64,000 bases of DNA, from contig JACRCO010000013.1 in the NCBI GenBank assembly GCA_016218975.1, forward strand, positions 1-64,000, given 5' to 3'. A model generated the notes under the pieces. The model ran no database searches, had not been told where the DNA came from, and saw only the letters and a list, made by a program, of their open reading frames with translations. Shown here piece by piece: positions 44,038 through 52,519 of the stretch. This stretch comes from Deltaproteobacteria bacterium. GTDB lineage: Bacteria > Desulfobacterota > Deferrimicrobia > Deferrimicrobiales > Deferrimicrobiaceae. The number at the start of each line of letters is the position of its first letter. The first letter of the stretch is position 1. Made by a program: the position numbers and the translations under genes.

Positions 44038-45419
44038 GGCCTCACCTCCCTTGCGGCAGCCGGCACGACGGGCCGCCGCCGATCGGCGGATTTGCGCCGG
44101 TGGATTTCCATGGCGAATCTTTCCGCTTCCTCAGCCGTGACGACGTCTCCCGCAATCGTCGCTTCCCGGACCTTCTTGAGGACCGCATCCATGCCAGGGC
44201 CTTCCGGTATCCCGATTTCCTTCAATCGCCGCCCCGACAGAAGCGCCGGCCGCCGGTCGGCCTCCCGCAGTACGAGATGGAAATCTCCCGTCTTGCGCCC
44301 TGCCGCCAGCGAAGCAGCTTCATATAGATGCAAAAGCTGCTCACGCATTTTCCACTTCGCGAAAACGGTTTCGATTCCGGCAAGGCGATTTTTCTCCCGG
44401 CGTATGCGGCGAAGCCGCTCCAGGTCCTCGAGAATCCGCGCTACGTTTCGCACTCCCGGGAAGTGAAGCCGCCTGGCGATCGCTTCCGTCCTGGGGAGGC
44501 GGAAGGAATGGGCCTTCCTCGCTTCGTGTTCGGCGATGTCCACGAGCAGATTGGCGAGCAGGACGGTTTCCGGCAGGGAGGGACCGACGCGTTCCCCAAG
44601 CAATGCGTACCTCCGCTTCATGCGTGCGAAGAGCCCGCGGCGAAGCAAGCGCGTTTCCGGCATAAGGATCTTGAAGATCCCCGAGCGGCGAAGATCCTCC
44701 ACCGTGCCGGCCGGATCGGCGGAGAGGGATCGCAGGATCTCGTCGATAACGCGCACCCCGGGAATCGCGGGAAGCAGCTCCGGCGACGCGCGGCGTATGG
44801 CCGTCCAGGTTTTCCTCTCGATGGAGTATGCGGCCCGCTCGTTCTTCTGCCGGATGGCTCGCAAAATGCGAAGCGGATCCTCCCGGAACCTCGCTTCCGC
44901 TTCCCCCACGCTGCGGATAAGTTTGTTCCGCAGGTCCGCGATACCGCCGAAATAGTCCAGGACCGTTCCGTGCAGCCTTTCCCGTTCCGTCCTGAACGCG
45001 AAAAAAAGGCTGTTGATCGTGAAATCCCGCCGTGCGGCGTCCTCCCTGGCGCCGGCGCCTCTTGTGCGAGCCACGTCGATTTCTGCGACCGCCCATTCGG
45101 TCCATATCTTGTAAACGGGGAACGTCTTGCCGACGGGCATGATTCTTCGGATCCCGAGCGGACGGCGGGGAAGGGACTGCAGGAGAGCGCCAAGTTTCCC
45201 GAAGGAGAGGCCGGAGACCATCAGGTCGATGTCCTTCCCGGCGCGCCCCGCAATCATGTCGCGCACGATCCCGCCCGCGAGGTACGATTTCCCGCCCTCG
45301 TTTTCGACGGAGCGGCAGAAGGCCACAAGGAACCGCCGGAGAGGTTTGTTGCTCCGAATCCGGTTCAGCACCCGGACGGAAATCCGCTTCGATACCTGTA
45401 TGGGATCAAGGGATTGCAA
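44034..45419 (-). CDS. CCA-adding/poly(A) polymerase-family nucleotidyltransferase
   Basis: A 461-residue class II tRNA nucleotidyltransferase/poly(A) polymerase-type enzyme. The head domain has SYLAGGIVRDMIAGRAGKDIDLMV (catalytic D-x-D) and AARRDFTINSLFF. The neck motif is EARFREDPLRILRAIRQ. The sequence after the neck is more divergent than usual (KNERAAYSIERKTW). It may add CCA or only part of it to tRNA 3' ends, or add A tails. The start is TTG at 45419 with AGGA adjacent. The 133-bp gap before it, to the cysC stop, shows nothing notable. Confidence 0.88.
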   Translation of the reverse strand: MQSLDPIQVSKRISVRVLNRIRSNKPLRRFLVAFCRSVENEGGKSYLAGGIVRDMIAGRAGKDIDLMVSGLSFGKLGALLQSLPRRPLGIRRIMPVGKTFPVYKIWTEWAVAEIDVARTRGAGAREDAARRDFTINSLFFAFRTERERLHGTVLDYFGGIADLRNKLIRSVGEAEARFREDPLRILRAIRQKNERAAYSIERKTWTAIRRASPELLPAIPGVRVIDEILRSLSADPAGTVEDLRRSGIFKILMPETRLLRRGLFARMKRRYALLGERVGPSLPETVLLANLLVDIAEHEARKAHSFRLPRTEAIARRLHFPGVRNVARILEDLERLRRIRREKNRLAGIETVFAKWKMREQLLHLYEAASLAAGRKTGDFHLVLREADRRPALLSGRRLKEIGIPEGPGMDAVLKKVREATIAGDVVTAEEAERFAMEIHRRKSADRRRPVVPAAAREVRP

Positions 45420-45552
45420 TCCTGCGACCTCCGGACGCGGCGGACAATCGACGCGCCGCGTCAGCTCGACAATTCCTCGATTACCCGGTCCCCGGATTTA
45501 TTCCTCGGCTATGAGAGCGAGAACGTTCATATGCATTCAGGATACCACCTGG

Positions 45553-46092
45553 TCACAGGAGTTTCTTCTCTTCCAGGTGCGCAACGATCCTGCGCGCCGC
45601 CTCGCCGGGATCTTCCGTGTCTCCCCGCACGACGAGTTCCGGCCGCAGCGGCGGCTCGTAACCGGCCTGGACCCCGGGTACGTTGAGCGCCTTTCCTTCG
45701 CGCGCCCTTCTGTAAATCCCCTTGGGGTCCCTTGCTTCGCACACCGAAAGGGGACAATCCACGTGCACTTCTATGAACCCGGGAATCTCGTTCCGCGCCC
45801 TGTCGCGGTATGCCCGCAGGTTGGCCGTCGCATCGAAGATCACGGATACTCCGTGCCCGACGAGAAGTCCGCCGATGTACGCCATCCCCGCATAAAACGC
45901 ATCGCGCTCGGCATCGCCGTACCCGGGATTCGGGGTGAAGATCTTCCGCAGGGCGTCGGACTCGAGGACCGCGACGTTCACTCCGCGGGCGGCCAGTTCC
46001 ACTTCCAGTTTTTCGGCAACGGTCGATTTGCCGGAGGAGGGCAGCCCCGTCAGCCACACGGCGAATGCTTTTCCCCCCGGCCGGTCACGCAT
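45553..46092 (-). CDS. cysC: Adenylylsulfate kinase-like protein
   Basis: This 179-residue P-loop kinase has Walker A GLPSSGKST, LESDALRKIFTPNPGYGDAERDAF in place of the usual LDGDNVR segment, and the APS kinase signature DPKGIYRRAREG. It would phosphorylate APS to PAPS; because the substrate loop differs slightly, another nucleoside or sugar substrate is possible. The ATG at 46092 overlaps the end of the APH-fold kinase gene by 8 bp. No sat/cysD-N genes are nearby, which argues against a simple sulfate-assimilation operon. Confidence 0.83.
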   Translation of the reverse strand: MRDRPGGKAFAVWLTGLPSSGKSTVAEKLEVELAARGVNVAVLESDALRKIFTPNPGYGDAERDAFYAGMAYIGGLLVGHGVSVIFDATANLRAYRDRARNEIPGFIEVHVDCPLSVCEARDPKGIYRRAREGKALNVPGVQAGYEPPLRPELVVRGDTEDPGEAARRIVAHLEEKKLL

Positions 46093-47173
46093 TGCAGTAG
46101 GAATCGACGAGCGCCGGATCGAACGATCCGGCATCGAGGACCGCCTGCAGGAATGTGAACAGTTTCTTGCGGACGTCGTCGGAGAGGGTCGGATACCAAA
46201 GCGGGCTGGCCATGACAAGACACCGGAAGGCGTAAAAGGGCGCCGCCACTTCGAGGATTTCGACGTCGCCGCTTTTGCGGAGATAGCGATCCCAGAAACG
46301 GTTGAAAAGGGTCTCGAATGCTCCTTCGAGCCTGCCCGCCCGCTGCAGCGAGTAGAACAGGTAATTTCCCGTCAGGGAAGTGACGTCGTCGGCGGGGTCG
46401 CCCCATTCCCCGCGGGAGCGGTCCAGTACGCTGAAGTCGGTCCCTTCCCGGAAAAGAATGTTGAAGGGATGGAAATCTCCGTGGACGCGGCGCAGCCGGT
46501 GGGTGCGGCCTTTCAGGCGCCAACGCCAGTCGACGCAGCGGTGCTCGATCGACCGTAGAAGATCCGGCGTTATGAACCCGAGCCGCGGCGGGTAGCTGTC
46601 CACAAGTCCCATGATGCATTCGCCGTGGCCCAGGAGTTCCCTGATTCTCCGGGTGTACAGGCCCGGGTCAGGTCCCCGCACGCTGTGTACATCCACCAGG
46701 TAATCGCACAGGGCATCGGCCCTCGACAGGTCGAGGTCCGAAAGTCGTCCGCCGGATTGCAGACGAGCAAGGTCGTAAATGTATCCCTTCCCTTCGACGT
46801 ACTCGTTGAGAAGGAAGAATTCTTTCGCATTCCCGAGGGAGAGCAGTGAACCTTCGGACAGGAAGGCCCCCACGTCGATCGACCGTGTATGGCGGGGTAG
46901 GCGCTTGAAGGCATCGTAGTCCCAAAGGAGCATCTGCGCGCGGTCGGACATGTGCTCGTGTCCGAAGGGTCCCTCGGAAACCGTCTCGAGCACGGCGTTG
47001 TACCGTTGCCCGCCCGTTTCGTACTCCACGAGGACCGGCGTCCCGTAACCGAAACCCTTGATGGCGCCCGTGGGGATCTGTTCGCCGAGGTGGGAAAGGC
47101 CCAGCACCTTCACCGGGGTTCCCAGAAGGTTCGAAAGGTAGCTTTCCAGCTTCTCCCGCGAGAGGTCGGGCAT
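46085..47173 (-). CDS. APH-fold small-molecule kinase
   Basis: A 362-residue aminoglycoside-phosphotransferase-fold protein. The catalytic loop is RRVHGDFHPFNILF and the metal segment reads SVLDRSRGEWGDPADDV, where the usual D-x-D is D-R-S-R-G-E-W-G-D. The N-lobe contains KGFGYGTPVLVEYE. The frame is open upstream, but the ATG at 47173 with GGAGG is the proper start. It is coupled to the APS-kinase-like gene; fused versions of APH-fold and AAA_33/APS-kinase-type domains are known, so they may act together. Substrate unknown; resistance function not implied. Confidence 0.82.
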   Translation of the reverse strand: MPDLSREKLESYLSNLLGTPVKVLGLSHLGEQIPTGAIKGFGYGTPVLVEYETGGQRYNAVLETVSEGPFGHEHMSDRAQMLLWDYDAFKRLPRHTRSIDVGAFLSEGSLLSLGNAKEFFLLNEYVEGKGYIYDLARLQSGGRLSDLDLSRADALCDYLVDVHSVRGPDPGLYTRRIRELLGHGECIMGLVDSYPPRLGFITPDLLRSIEHRCVDWRWRLKGRTHRLRRVHGDFHPFNILFREGTDFSVLDRSRGEWGDPADDVTSLTGNYLFYSLQRAGRLEGAFETLFNRFWDRYLRKSGDVEILEVAAPFYAFRCLVMASPLWYPTLSDDVRKKLFTFLQAVLDAGSFDPALVDSYCNA

Positions 47174-47196
47174 GCCGCCTCCTGGCCCTGTCTTAA

Positions 47197-47541
47197 CTAA
47201 CGGCGGCCGGGCTTGCTTTCCGTGGGCCCCGGGGGGATGGGGAAGGGCATGACGTTCGCCGTGGATGCGGCGAGGGCGACGATCTTGTTCACCCCCTCCT
47301 TTTCCACCTCGTCGATCCGCACAACCGCGGGGAGCGGAATGTAGGTGCGCTTGACGCCGGCGAATTCGGACTTGAGCTTTTCCTCCGAAGGGTCGACGAG
47401 AAGCCCTCCGCGGCTGCCGAATATGATGTCCTCCACCTCTACGAAGGCGAACAGCTCGCCCTGGCTTACCTTTCGCGCATACAGCTCGTAAAGGTTGTCC
47501 TGGTTCCGGAACAGGACGCGATAAATGGGTTTGGCTTTCAT
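47197..47541 (-). CDS. DUF1820 family protein
   Basis: A 114-residue cytoplasmic protein matching DUF1820 closely: KPIYRVLFRNQDNLYELYAR, FVEVEDIIFG, VDPSEEKLKSEFAGVKRTYI and VVRIDEVEKEG. The function of the family is unknown; it is common in proteobacteria. A short Pro-rich tail follows. It starts a leftward operon with the APH-fold and APS-kinase-like genes (23 nt to the next). Confidence 0.9.
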   Translation of the reverse strand: MKAKPIYRVLFRNQDNLYELYARKVSQGELFAFVEVEDIIFGSRGGLLVDPSEEKLKSEFAGVKRTYIPLPAVVRIDEVEKEGVNKIVALAASTANVMPFPIPPGPTESKPGRR

Positions 47542-47629
47542 AGCGTTGGTCCCCGCAATTTTGTCGACAGGTAAAGTATATCAATCATTGCGTGCAATAA
47601 TGAACAGAAAGGGGATGAGGTAGAGTTGC

Positions 47630-47707
47630 ATGTACGGATGCATCCGCGAAGCGGCGGCCGGTTCATTCCTGATATTGCTGATGCTGGCGACGCTCCTGTT
47701 CGTCTGA
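47630..47707 (+). CDS. Possible 25-residue membrane peptide
   Basis: In the 237-bp gap between the DUF1820 and PEP-CTERM genes, a short plus-strand frame reads a charged start (MYGCIREAAAG) and one hydrophobic helix (SFLILLMLATLLFV) before TGA. GAGG lies about nine nt before the ATG. Size and layout fit a small membrane protein, but nothing else supports expression. The rest of the gap shows no clear feature. Confidence 0.28.
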   Translation: MYGCIREAAAGSFLILLMLATLLFV

Positions 47708-47778
47708 ATCACCGAGGAGGCGTGGCCGGCCGTGCCGCCGGCACAGGGATATTCACAAGTCACGAAATCGGAGTTCTT

Positions 47779-49266
47779 TTACCTGCCGAGCCGTTTCCTC
47801 CCGTAACCGATCAGTCCCGCCAGCCCGCTTCCAAACAGCATCAGGGTGCCGGGCTCGGGGACCGGGGCGGCTTCCGGCCAGGGATGCGCGAGATTGGTGG
47901 AGCGAAATTCCATACCGTCTCCAAGGTTGCCCACCAGCGACGCGAGACCGGAATCGATGTCGAGGAGGAACAGCCGGTATGAATCCCTGACGGTATACAG
48001 ATTTCCTGCCTGGTCGAACTCTGCGCCGTAATCGAAGTAATCGCCGCCCAACTCGCCGACGATCTGCGCGACGCCCGGCTCGATCTCGATCGATTTCCAG
48101 TCGGCCACGAAACGGTATGAGGTAATGGAGAACCTGGTGGGGTCTATGATGGAAGTGTTCGCGGTGGAATAATATATCGACTCGATCCCATTAACCTTCA
48201 TTTTCATGTACGTGGTGTCCCACCAGAACTCCAGCGTCACGTTTCCCGTGGAGAGCGATCCCGCGACGGAGGCGCTGCCGCCGGCCAGGACTCCGTTGAC
48301 GTATTTCTCCACCCTTTGCGTATACCCGGAAGAACCGTACGTGGCATCCGTGACGTAGAATTTATACGAACTGCCGGAGTCGTTTTTTATTTCGAAGATG
48401 ATCCTGCTTTGCCCGTCCCCGTTCTGGCTTATGTTGAAATTCAGTTTCGCGTATCCGCTCCTGGGGATTTCCATGGTCCTCTCGGCGGTCACGCTGGCGG
48501 GCTGCCAGGGAGAATCGTATCCATCCATCCTGATATAGCCGTTTCCGCCGTTGCTCACGTACGAATAGCCGGTGTTCCCGGATACCGTGGACCAGCCGTA
48601 GCTGCCTGCCGTATTCGCTGCCGCATGGGATTCGTTGACCACCGGCGTCGGGTTCGGATTTATTTTCAGAAGGTAATCGGGCATCGAATCGTTCGCCCAA
48701 CCGGTCGTGGCGTAAAGCTTGTTATTTCCGAAATTCACGCCCATTCCGACGTGTTTGATGTTGACGTAGGAATCGCCGGCGGCCGCCGCAATCCCCGTGG
48801 CGGTATCGATCGTGTACAACTTGTCCGTAGCTCCCGTTATTCCGTACAGCATCGCAGTATCGGGCCCGTTCTTAACGAACGACATGCCGTTGATCAGGTT
48901 CGTATCCAGGCTGCTGTTCACACCCGCCGGTCCGATGTAATTTATCTGGCCGCCGGACAGATCTACGTTGTAAAGCCGTTTGTTCGCGGTGTCCCATCCG
49001 TACAGTTTGTTGTCCGGCCCGAATGCGATGGTATTCGTCATGAAACCGGGCGCCGCAGTGATGCCGGGGAGATGGAGGTCGAGCACTTTATCCTTTGCGA
49101 CCTGGCCGGCGACGACGGAATTAGGGTCTATAGTCCACAATGACGTGCTGTAAACGGAATTCGATATCGAATAGAACTTCGTGGGGTTAATTTCAATTGC
49201 GTTGGAGATTCCCGCAAGGACCGACAGGATTGCCGCAATCAGTAATGCAACCCGTATTATCTTCAT
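47779..49266 (-). CDS. PEP-CTERM exoprotein with split beta-propeller
   Basis: This protein of about 495 residues has a signal peptide (KIIRVALLIAAILSVLAG) and ends with VPEPGTLMLFGSGLAGLIG-YGRKR, the PEP-CTERM sorting tag cut by exosortase. The N-terminal half has propeller-like repeats (FGPDNKLYGWDTANKRLYNV, DKLYTIDTATG, NNKLYATTGW). A laminin/concanavalin-like beta domain of about 190 residues (around 210-398) then interrupts the repeats, which resume with AQIVGELGG, DQAGNLYTV and LFLLDIDSGLASLVGNLG. It is exported, probably to the cell surface or extracellular matrix. I use ATG 49266; a GTG four codons upstream is also possible. No exosortase is in this window. Confidence 0.86.
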   Translation of the reverse strand: MKIIRVALLIAAILSVLAGISNAIEINPTKFYSISNSVYSTSLWTIDPNSVVAGQVAKDKVLDLHLPGITAAPGFMTNTIAFGPDNKLYGWDTANKRLYNVDLSGGQINYIGPAGVNSSLDTNLINGMSFVKNGPDTAMLYGITGATDKLYTIDTATGIAAAAGDSYVNIKHVGMGVNFGNNKLYATTGWANDSMPDYLLKINPNPTPVVNESHAAANTAGSYGWSTVSGNTGYSYVSNGGNGYIRMDGYDSPWQPASVTAERTMEIPRSGYAKLNFNISQNGDGQSRIIFEIKNDSGSSYKFYVTDATYGSSGYTQRVEKYVNGVLAGGSASVAGSLSTGNVTLEFWWDTTYMKMKVNGIESIYYSTANTSIIDPTRFSITSYRFVADWKSIEIEPGVAQIVGELGGDYFDYGAEFDQAGNLYTVRDSYRLFLLDIDSGLASLVGNLGDGMEFRSTNLAHPWPEAAPVPEPGTLMLFGSGLAGLIGYGRKRLGR

Positions 49267-49326
49267 CGCTTGTCCCACCCCCCGGCGGTATTGTCATTGA
49301 TGGATAAATGCATCATTGTGAAAATC

Positions 49327-49342
49327 TTCAATTATCGTGCCC
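49327..49342 (-). promoter_or_regulatory. Sigma-54-like promoter before the PEP-CTERM gene
   Basis: On the minus strand GGGCACGATAATTGAA resembles the -24/-12 consensus TGGCACG-N4-TTGCA, with correct spacing but GA instead of GC at -12. It is about 60 bp before the ATG. PEP-CTERM genes in other bacteria are often sigma-54/PrsR regulated, so the match is suggestive only. Confidence 0.33.
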
Positions 49343-49468
49343 ATGACTGACGGATTTTATTTTTGCCAAGTATTTAAATATATTGATGTAATTGTAATCC
49401 TTACGGATTGGACACAAGGCGGGTGGGAAAAATTTCAGGAAAAATTATAACGCGTGGAAAATATTTTC

Positions 49469-50302
49469 CTATGCGGGCGAAGGCCTCGCGATCTTGAGTA
49501 TCATCATGGGGCCGTCCGGCACAACCGCCCAGCGGGCGTGCGAACCGTGCTTTTCGATCAACCGCCGAACGCAGGAAACGATATCATTCACCGGCAGGAA
49601 ATGGTATCTGCGCAGTTCTTCGGGATTGACGCCTTCCGAGTAGATCCAGACATTCCGGACCATCATCACCTGGTAGGTCTCCTGGGCGCACCACTGGTCA
49701 GGGATGAAGAATTCCTTCCGCATGAGCCTGCCCAGAAACGCTGCCGGTGAATCCACGCGCTCCAGAATCTCGCGGTACTCCGGGTTCCCGGCACCCTCCG
49801 CGCATCGGCTGGCTATCAGTATGTCGCCCCCGGTCTTCACGGCGGGGGCCGCGCCGGTGATCCCCTTTACGGTCTGGTATAGGTTGCAGTCCAGCGGCGC
49901 CCCGGCGTTGGTGGTGACGATGAAATCGAGAGGGGCATCCAGTTCCTTTACGCAGTGGCGCGCCAGGAATCGGCACCCCTCGATGTGCGCCTCCACCGGG
50001 TCGCCGGAGAAGACCCCGGTGACCCGCTTCGACGTGTCCAGCGTGACGTTGACGATGAAATCAGCCCCCGCCATTGCAAGAACTTCGAGCCCGGCTTCGT
50101 GGAAGGGGTTTCCATCGAGCTGCCCGTATTCGCATCCCGGGTGGGAGACCATTTCCGGCCCGTGCATGTATTGGACGGTGTCGAGCGCGGATATACCGGG
50201 GAGGATTGCCATCCTGCCCCCCGAATAGCCTGCCCACATATGCGGCTCGGGGGCGCGTTTTATAGTTGCGCTGTCATTGTTCAGCCGCCATGGAAGGGTC
50301 AT
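49469..50302 (-). pseudogene. 5'-truncated LarA-family (lactate racemase-like) protein
   Basis: The 277-residue product matches the middle and C-terminal part of the LarA/DUF2088 family: EPHMWAGYSGGRMAILPGI, VTTNAGAPLDCNLYQTVKGI and KTGGDILIASRCAEG. The N-terminal ~160 residues normally present are missing, and an in-frame stop lies two codons before the ATG; no remnant is visible upstream. The lysine usual after GGR is Met here. LarA enzymes carry the nickel-pincer cofactor and racemise lactate or other 2-hydroxy acids. A truncated, probably inactive relic is most likely; a stand-alone C-domain protein is the alternative. Confidence 0.68.
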
Positions 50303-50350
50303 GTTTTATTCCATTTTAATTATCGTGGCGGGCGATGGAAGAATACTGAA

Positions 50351-50443
50351 CGGCGATCAATCGCCGAGTCCTGGGATTTGTGGAAAACATCGTCGAATTA
50401 TGATATTGATTTATAGCGTCAAGGAATCCTTATCGATAGACGC
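50351..50443 (+). promoter_or_regulatory. Structured leader upstream of the TonB receptor
   Basis: The 195-bp gap before the TonB gene holds two hairpin-forming pieces: CGGCGAT-CA-ATCGCCG (50351-50366), and GCGTC (50416-50420) pairing with GACGC (50439-50443) around a nested AAGGAATCCTT (50421-50431). No cobalamin B12-box or other riboswitch core that I recognise is present. It could be a cis-regulatory RNA or operator DNA. Confidence 0.38.
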
Positions 50444-50497
50444 AAGGAAAATCCGTTGAGGACATGCAGCAAAAAGTGAATTCCTGTTGATGGATGG

Positions 50498-52510
50498 ATG
50501 AAGATGCGGAACGCGTCTTGCCGCATCCGTCACCATGTGCAGGGATCGCTGCGAAAAGCGGTGCTTCCCTTATCGGCTCTCCTCCTCATCATTATCCCCG
50601 TATGCGTCGATTCCGCGGACCATGCCGTCAAACCGGCCATGCAGGATATCCAGCTTGCGGCCGCGACCACGAAGGAAGAGCTCTTGCTCTTCTGGGAAGA
50701 GAAGGATTTGTACGTACAGTCCGCGACAAGGCACCCGAAACCGATTTCACGGGCCGCGGAGAATATAGCCGTCGTCACGGCGAAAGAGATAGAGGAGATG
50801 AACGCCCACTCCGTGGAAGAAATCCTGAACCGGGTCCCGGGTGTTTATGTCGATTTTCAGGGGCAGGATTTCAGCCCCGTGGGGCTGATACATATACAGG
50901 GGTCGATCCAGAGTGCGGAAGACCGGCATGTCGCCGTGTACCTGGACGGCGTACCGATGAACAATCTTTCCGGGGGCACCGCCGTCACCACGATGATTCC
51001 GGTCCGGATAATCGATCGGATCGAGATCGTAAAAGGCCCCGCTTCGTCGACATGGGGTTCCGCCCTGGGGGGCGTCGTAAATATCATCACGAAGGACCAG
51101 GGCGTCACCCGAACGCCGAAAGCGACGGTCAGCGCGTCCTACGGGGAAAAAAACTCGCAGGACTATAACGGGGAACTCTTCGGCCGGCCAGGCAGCGCCG
51201 GTTACTACCTGTTCGCGGGCTGGCAGGATTCGGACGGGCTGCGCGACCACCGGGCGACCGAGAAAAACAGGGCCTACGCCAAGGTCGGCGTTACCCCCTC
51301 ACGTGATCTGGATCTTCTCTTCTCCGCGGGATACGGCGATCACTTCAGCGATAGCGGCGACAATCCGGTAATGCCGACACGTTCCGGCATAGACCTTTCC
51401 GTCCTTTTCGCGACCGGCTCCTTCAATTACCGCGTGTCCCCCCGAATGAGCCTGAAAGGCGCTCTCCATTATATTCGCCAGAAGTTCGACTCGTCGAGCT
51501 TCGTTCCCGCCACCGACCAGCTTCGGCGGGAGACGATCACCGACGACAGGACTTCGGGCGGTAATCTGAAACTCGTTCATGCAGGCGACAGGCACACGGT
51601 GGTGGCGGGAGCGGAATTCGGGCACGGAACGCTTCAGCAGACAATCCGTTACGGGCCCCAGTATCAATCGCCCCCCTACAATCAACCGTCATCGACCTTC
51701 GTCGAGCCCCGCGTCGATAAATGGGCGCTGTTCGTAAACGACACAATTGTCGCCGGCAGGCTTGCCGTCACTCCCGGCGTCCGGCTCGACCGCAACAACG
51801 TCAGCGGCACATTCCTGAGTCCAAGCATGGGCGCCACATTCTCCCTCGGCGAGCACACCGTGGCCCGCGCTTCCGTCGCCCGGGGGTTCACAGCGCCTCC
51901 ACTGGTTTTTATCCTGGGCGGAGGGTTCTTCATCGAGCCTAACCCCGCGCTGGAACCGGAGCGGGTCTGGTCCTACCAGGCGGGGCTGGAATCGGCCGTC
52001 ACGGAGCATGCGAACGTAAAGGTAACCCTTTTCCGGCATGAATCCACGAAGGAAATCGTAACGGAACGGGTCGCGTCCAGGCCGCCGTTCAAGGTCGCCG
52101 TGAACAGCGGCGAAGTCACGCGAAACGGCTATGAGATCGAGACGGAAACAGCGCCTTTCTACAATATTTCCCTTAAAGCAGCCCATGCCTACGTACGCGT
52201 CGAGTCGGATTCCACGCGGGATCCGAGGACCATTTACTCGTTTCACGCGGGCGTGATGTACGATGACAGGAAGCATCGAACGGCGCAGCTTGCAGGCACC
52301 TACGTCAATTGGGACGAACCGGCGGATTCAAGGGCGGTCTATGCGTTCCTGTGGGACTTCAACTTCATCGAAAGGATACGCGCGGCGGAAAGGACGAACA
52401 TGGACCTTTTCCTGACCGTCCACAACGTGACCAACTCCGACGCATATTCTTTATACGTTTTTCCGAACCCGGGAAGGTGGGTCGAGGCCGGTTTGCGGCT
52501 CCGGTTCTGA
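50498..52510 (+). CDS. TonB-dependent outer-membrane receptor
   Basis: A 670-residue protein with an N-terminal export segment (AVLPLSALLLIIIPVCVDS). The plug domain at about 90-205 has ENIAVVTAKEIEEMNAHSVE, RVPGVYVDF, VAVYLDGVPMNN and DRIEIVKGPASSTWGSAL. A 22-strand-type barrel follows and ends in Phe (VEAGLRLRF). A TonB box could be in the ELLLFWEEKDLYV region, but this is uncertain. The substrate is unknown. The binding-protein gene follows after 9 nt and a hybrid kinase after that, so the receptor probably imports or senses the ligand of this trio. Structured DNA/RNA lies upstream. Confidence 0.94.
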   Translation: MKMRNASCRIRHHVQGSLRKAVLPLSALLLIIIPVCVDSADHAVKPAMQDIQLAAATTKEELLLFWEEKDLYVQSATRHPKPISRAAENIAVVTAKEIEEMNAHSVEEILNRVPGVYVDFQGQDFSPVGLIHIQGSIQSAEDRHVAVYLDGVPMNNLSGGTAVTTMIPVRIIDRIEIVKGPASSTWGSALGGVVNIITKDQGVTRTPKATVSASYGEKNSQDYNGELFGRPGSAGYYLFAGWQDSDGLRDHRATEKNRAYAKVGVTPSRDLDLLFSAGYGDHFSDSGDNPVMPTRSGIDLSVLFATGSFNYRVSPRMSLKGALHYIRQKFDSSSFVPATDQLRRETITDDRTSGGNLKLVHAGDRHTVVAGAEFGHGTLQQTIRYGPQYQSPPYNQPSSTFVEPRVDKWALFVNDTIVAGRLAVTPGVRLDRNNVSGTFLSPSMGATFSLGEHTVARASVARGFTAPPLVFILGGGFFIEPNPALEPERVWSYQAGLESAVTEHANVKVTLFRHESTKEIVTERVASRPPFKVAVNSGEVTRNGYEIETETAPFYNISLKAAHAYVRVESDSTRDPRTIYSFHAGVMYDDRKHRTAQLAGTYVNWDEPADSRAVYAFLWDFNFIERIRAAERTNMDLFLTVHNVTNSDAYSLYVFPNPGRWVEAGLRLRF

Positions 52511-52519
52511 CGATATCCC

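Noticed and set aside
47581-47763. 60-residue minus-strand frame in the DUF1820/PEP-CTERM gap
   Set aside because: No ribosome site, no motif and a composition unlike exported or cytoplasmic proteins nearby.
48316-49143. 275-residue plus-strand frame opposite the PEP-CTERM gene
   Set aside because: Shadow frame; the minus strand has a signal peptide and PEP-CTERM tag.
50303-50497. Cobalamin riboswitch before the TonB receptor
   Set aside because: No B12-box-like sequence was found; the hairpins present do not fit that fold.
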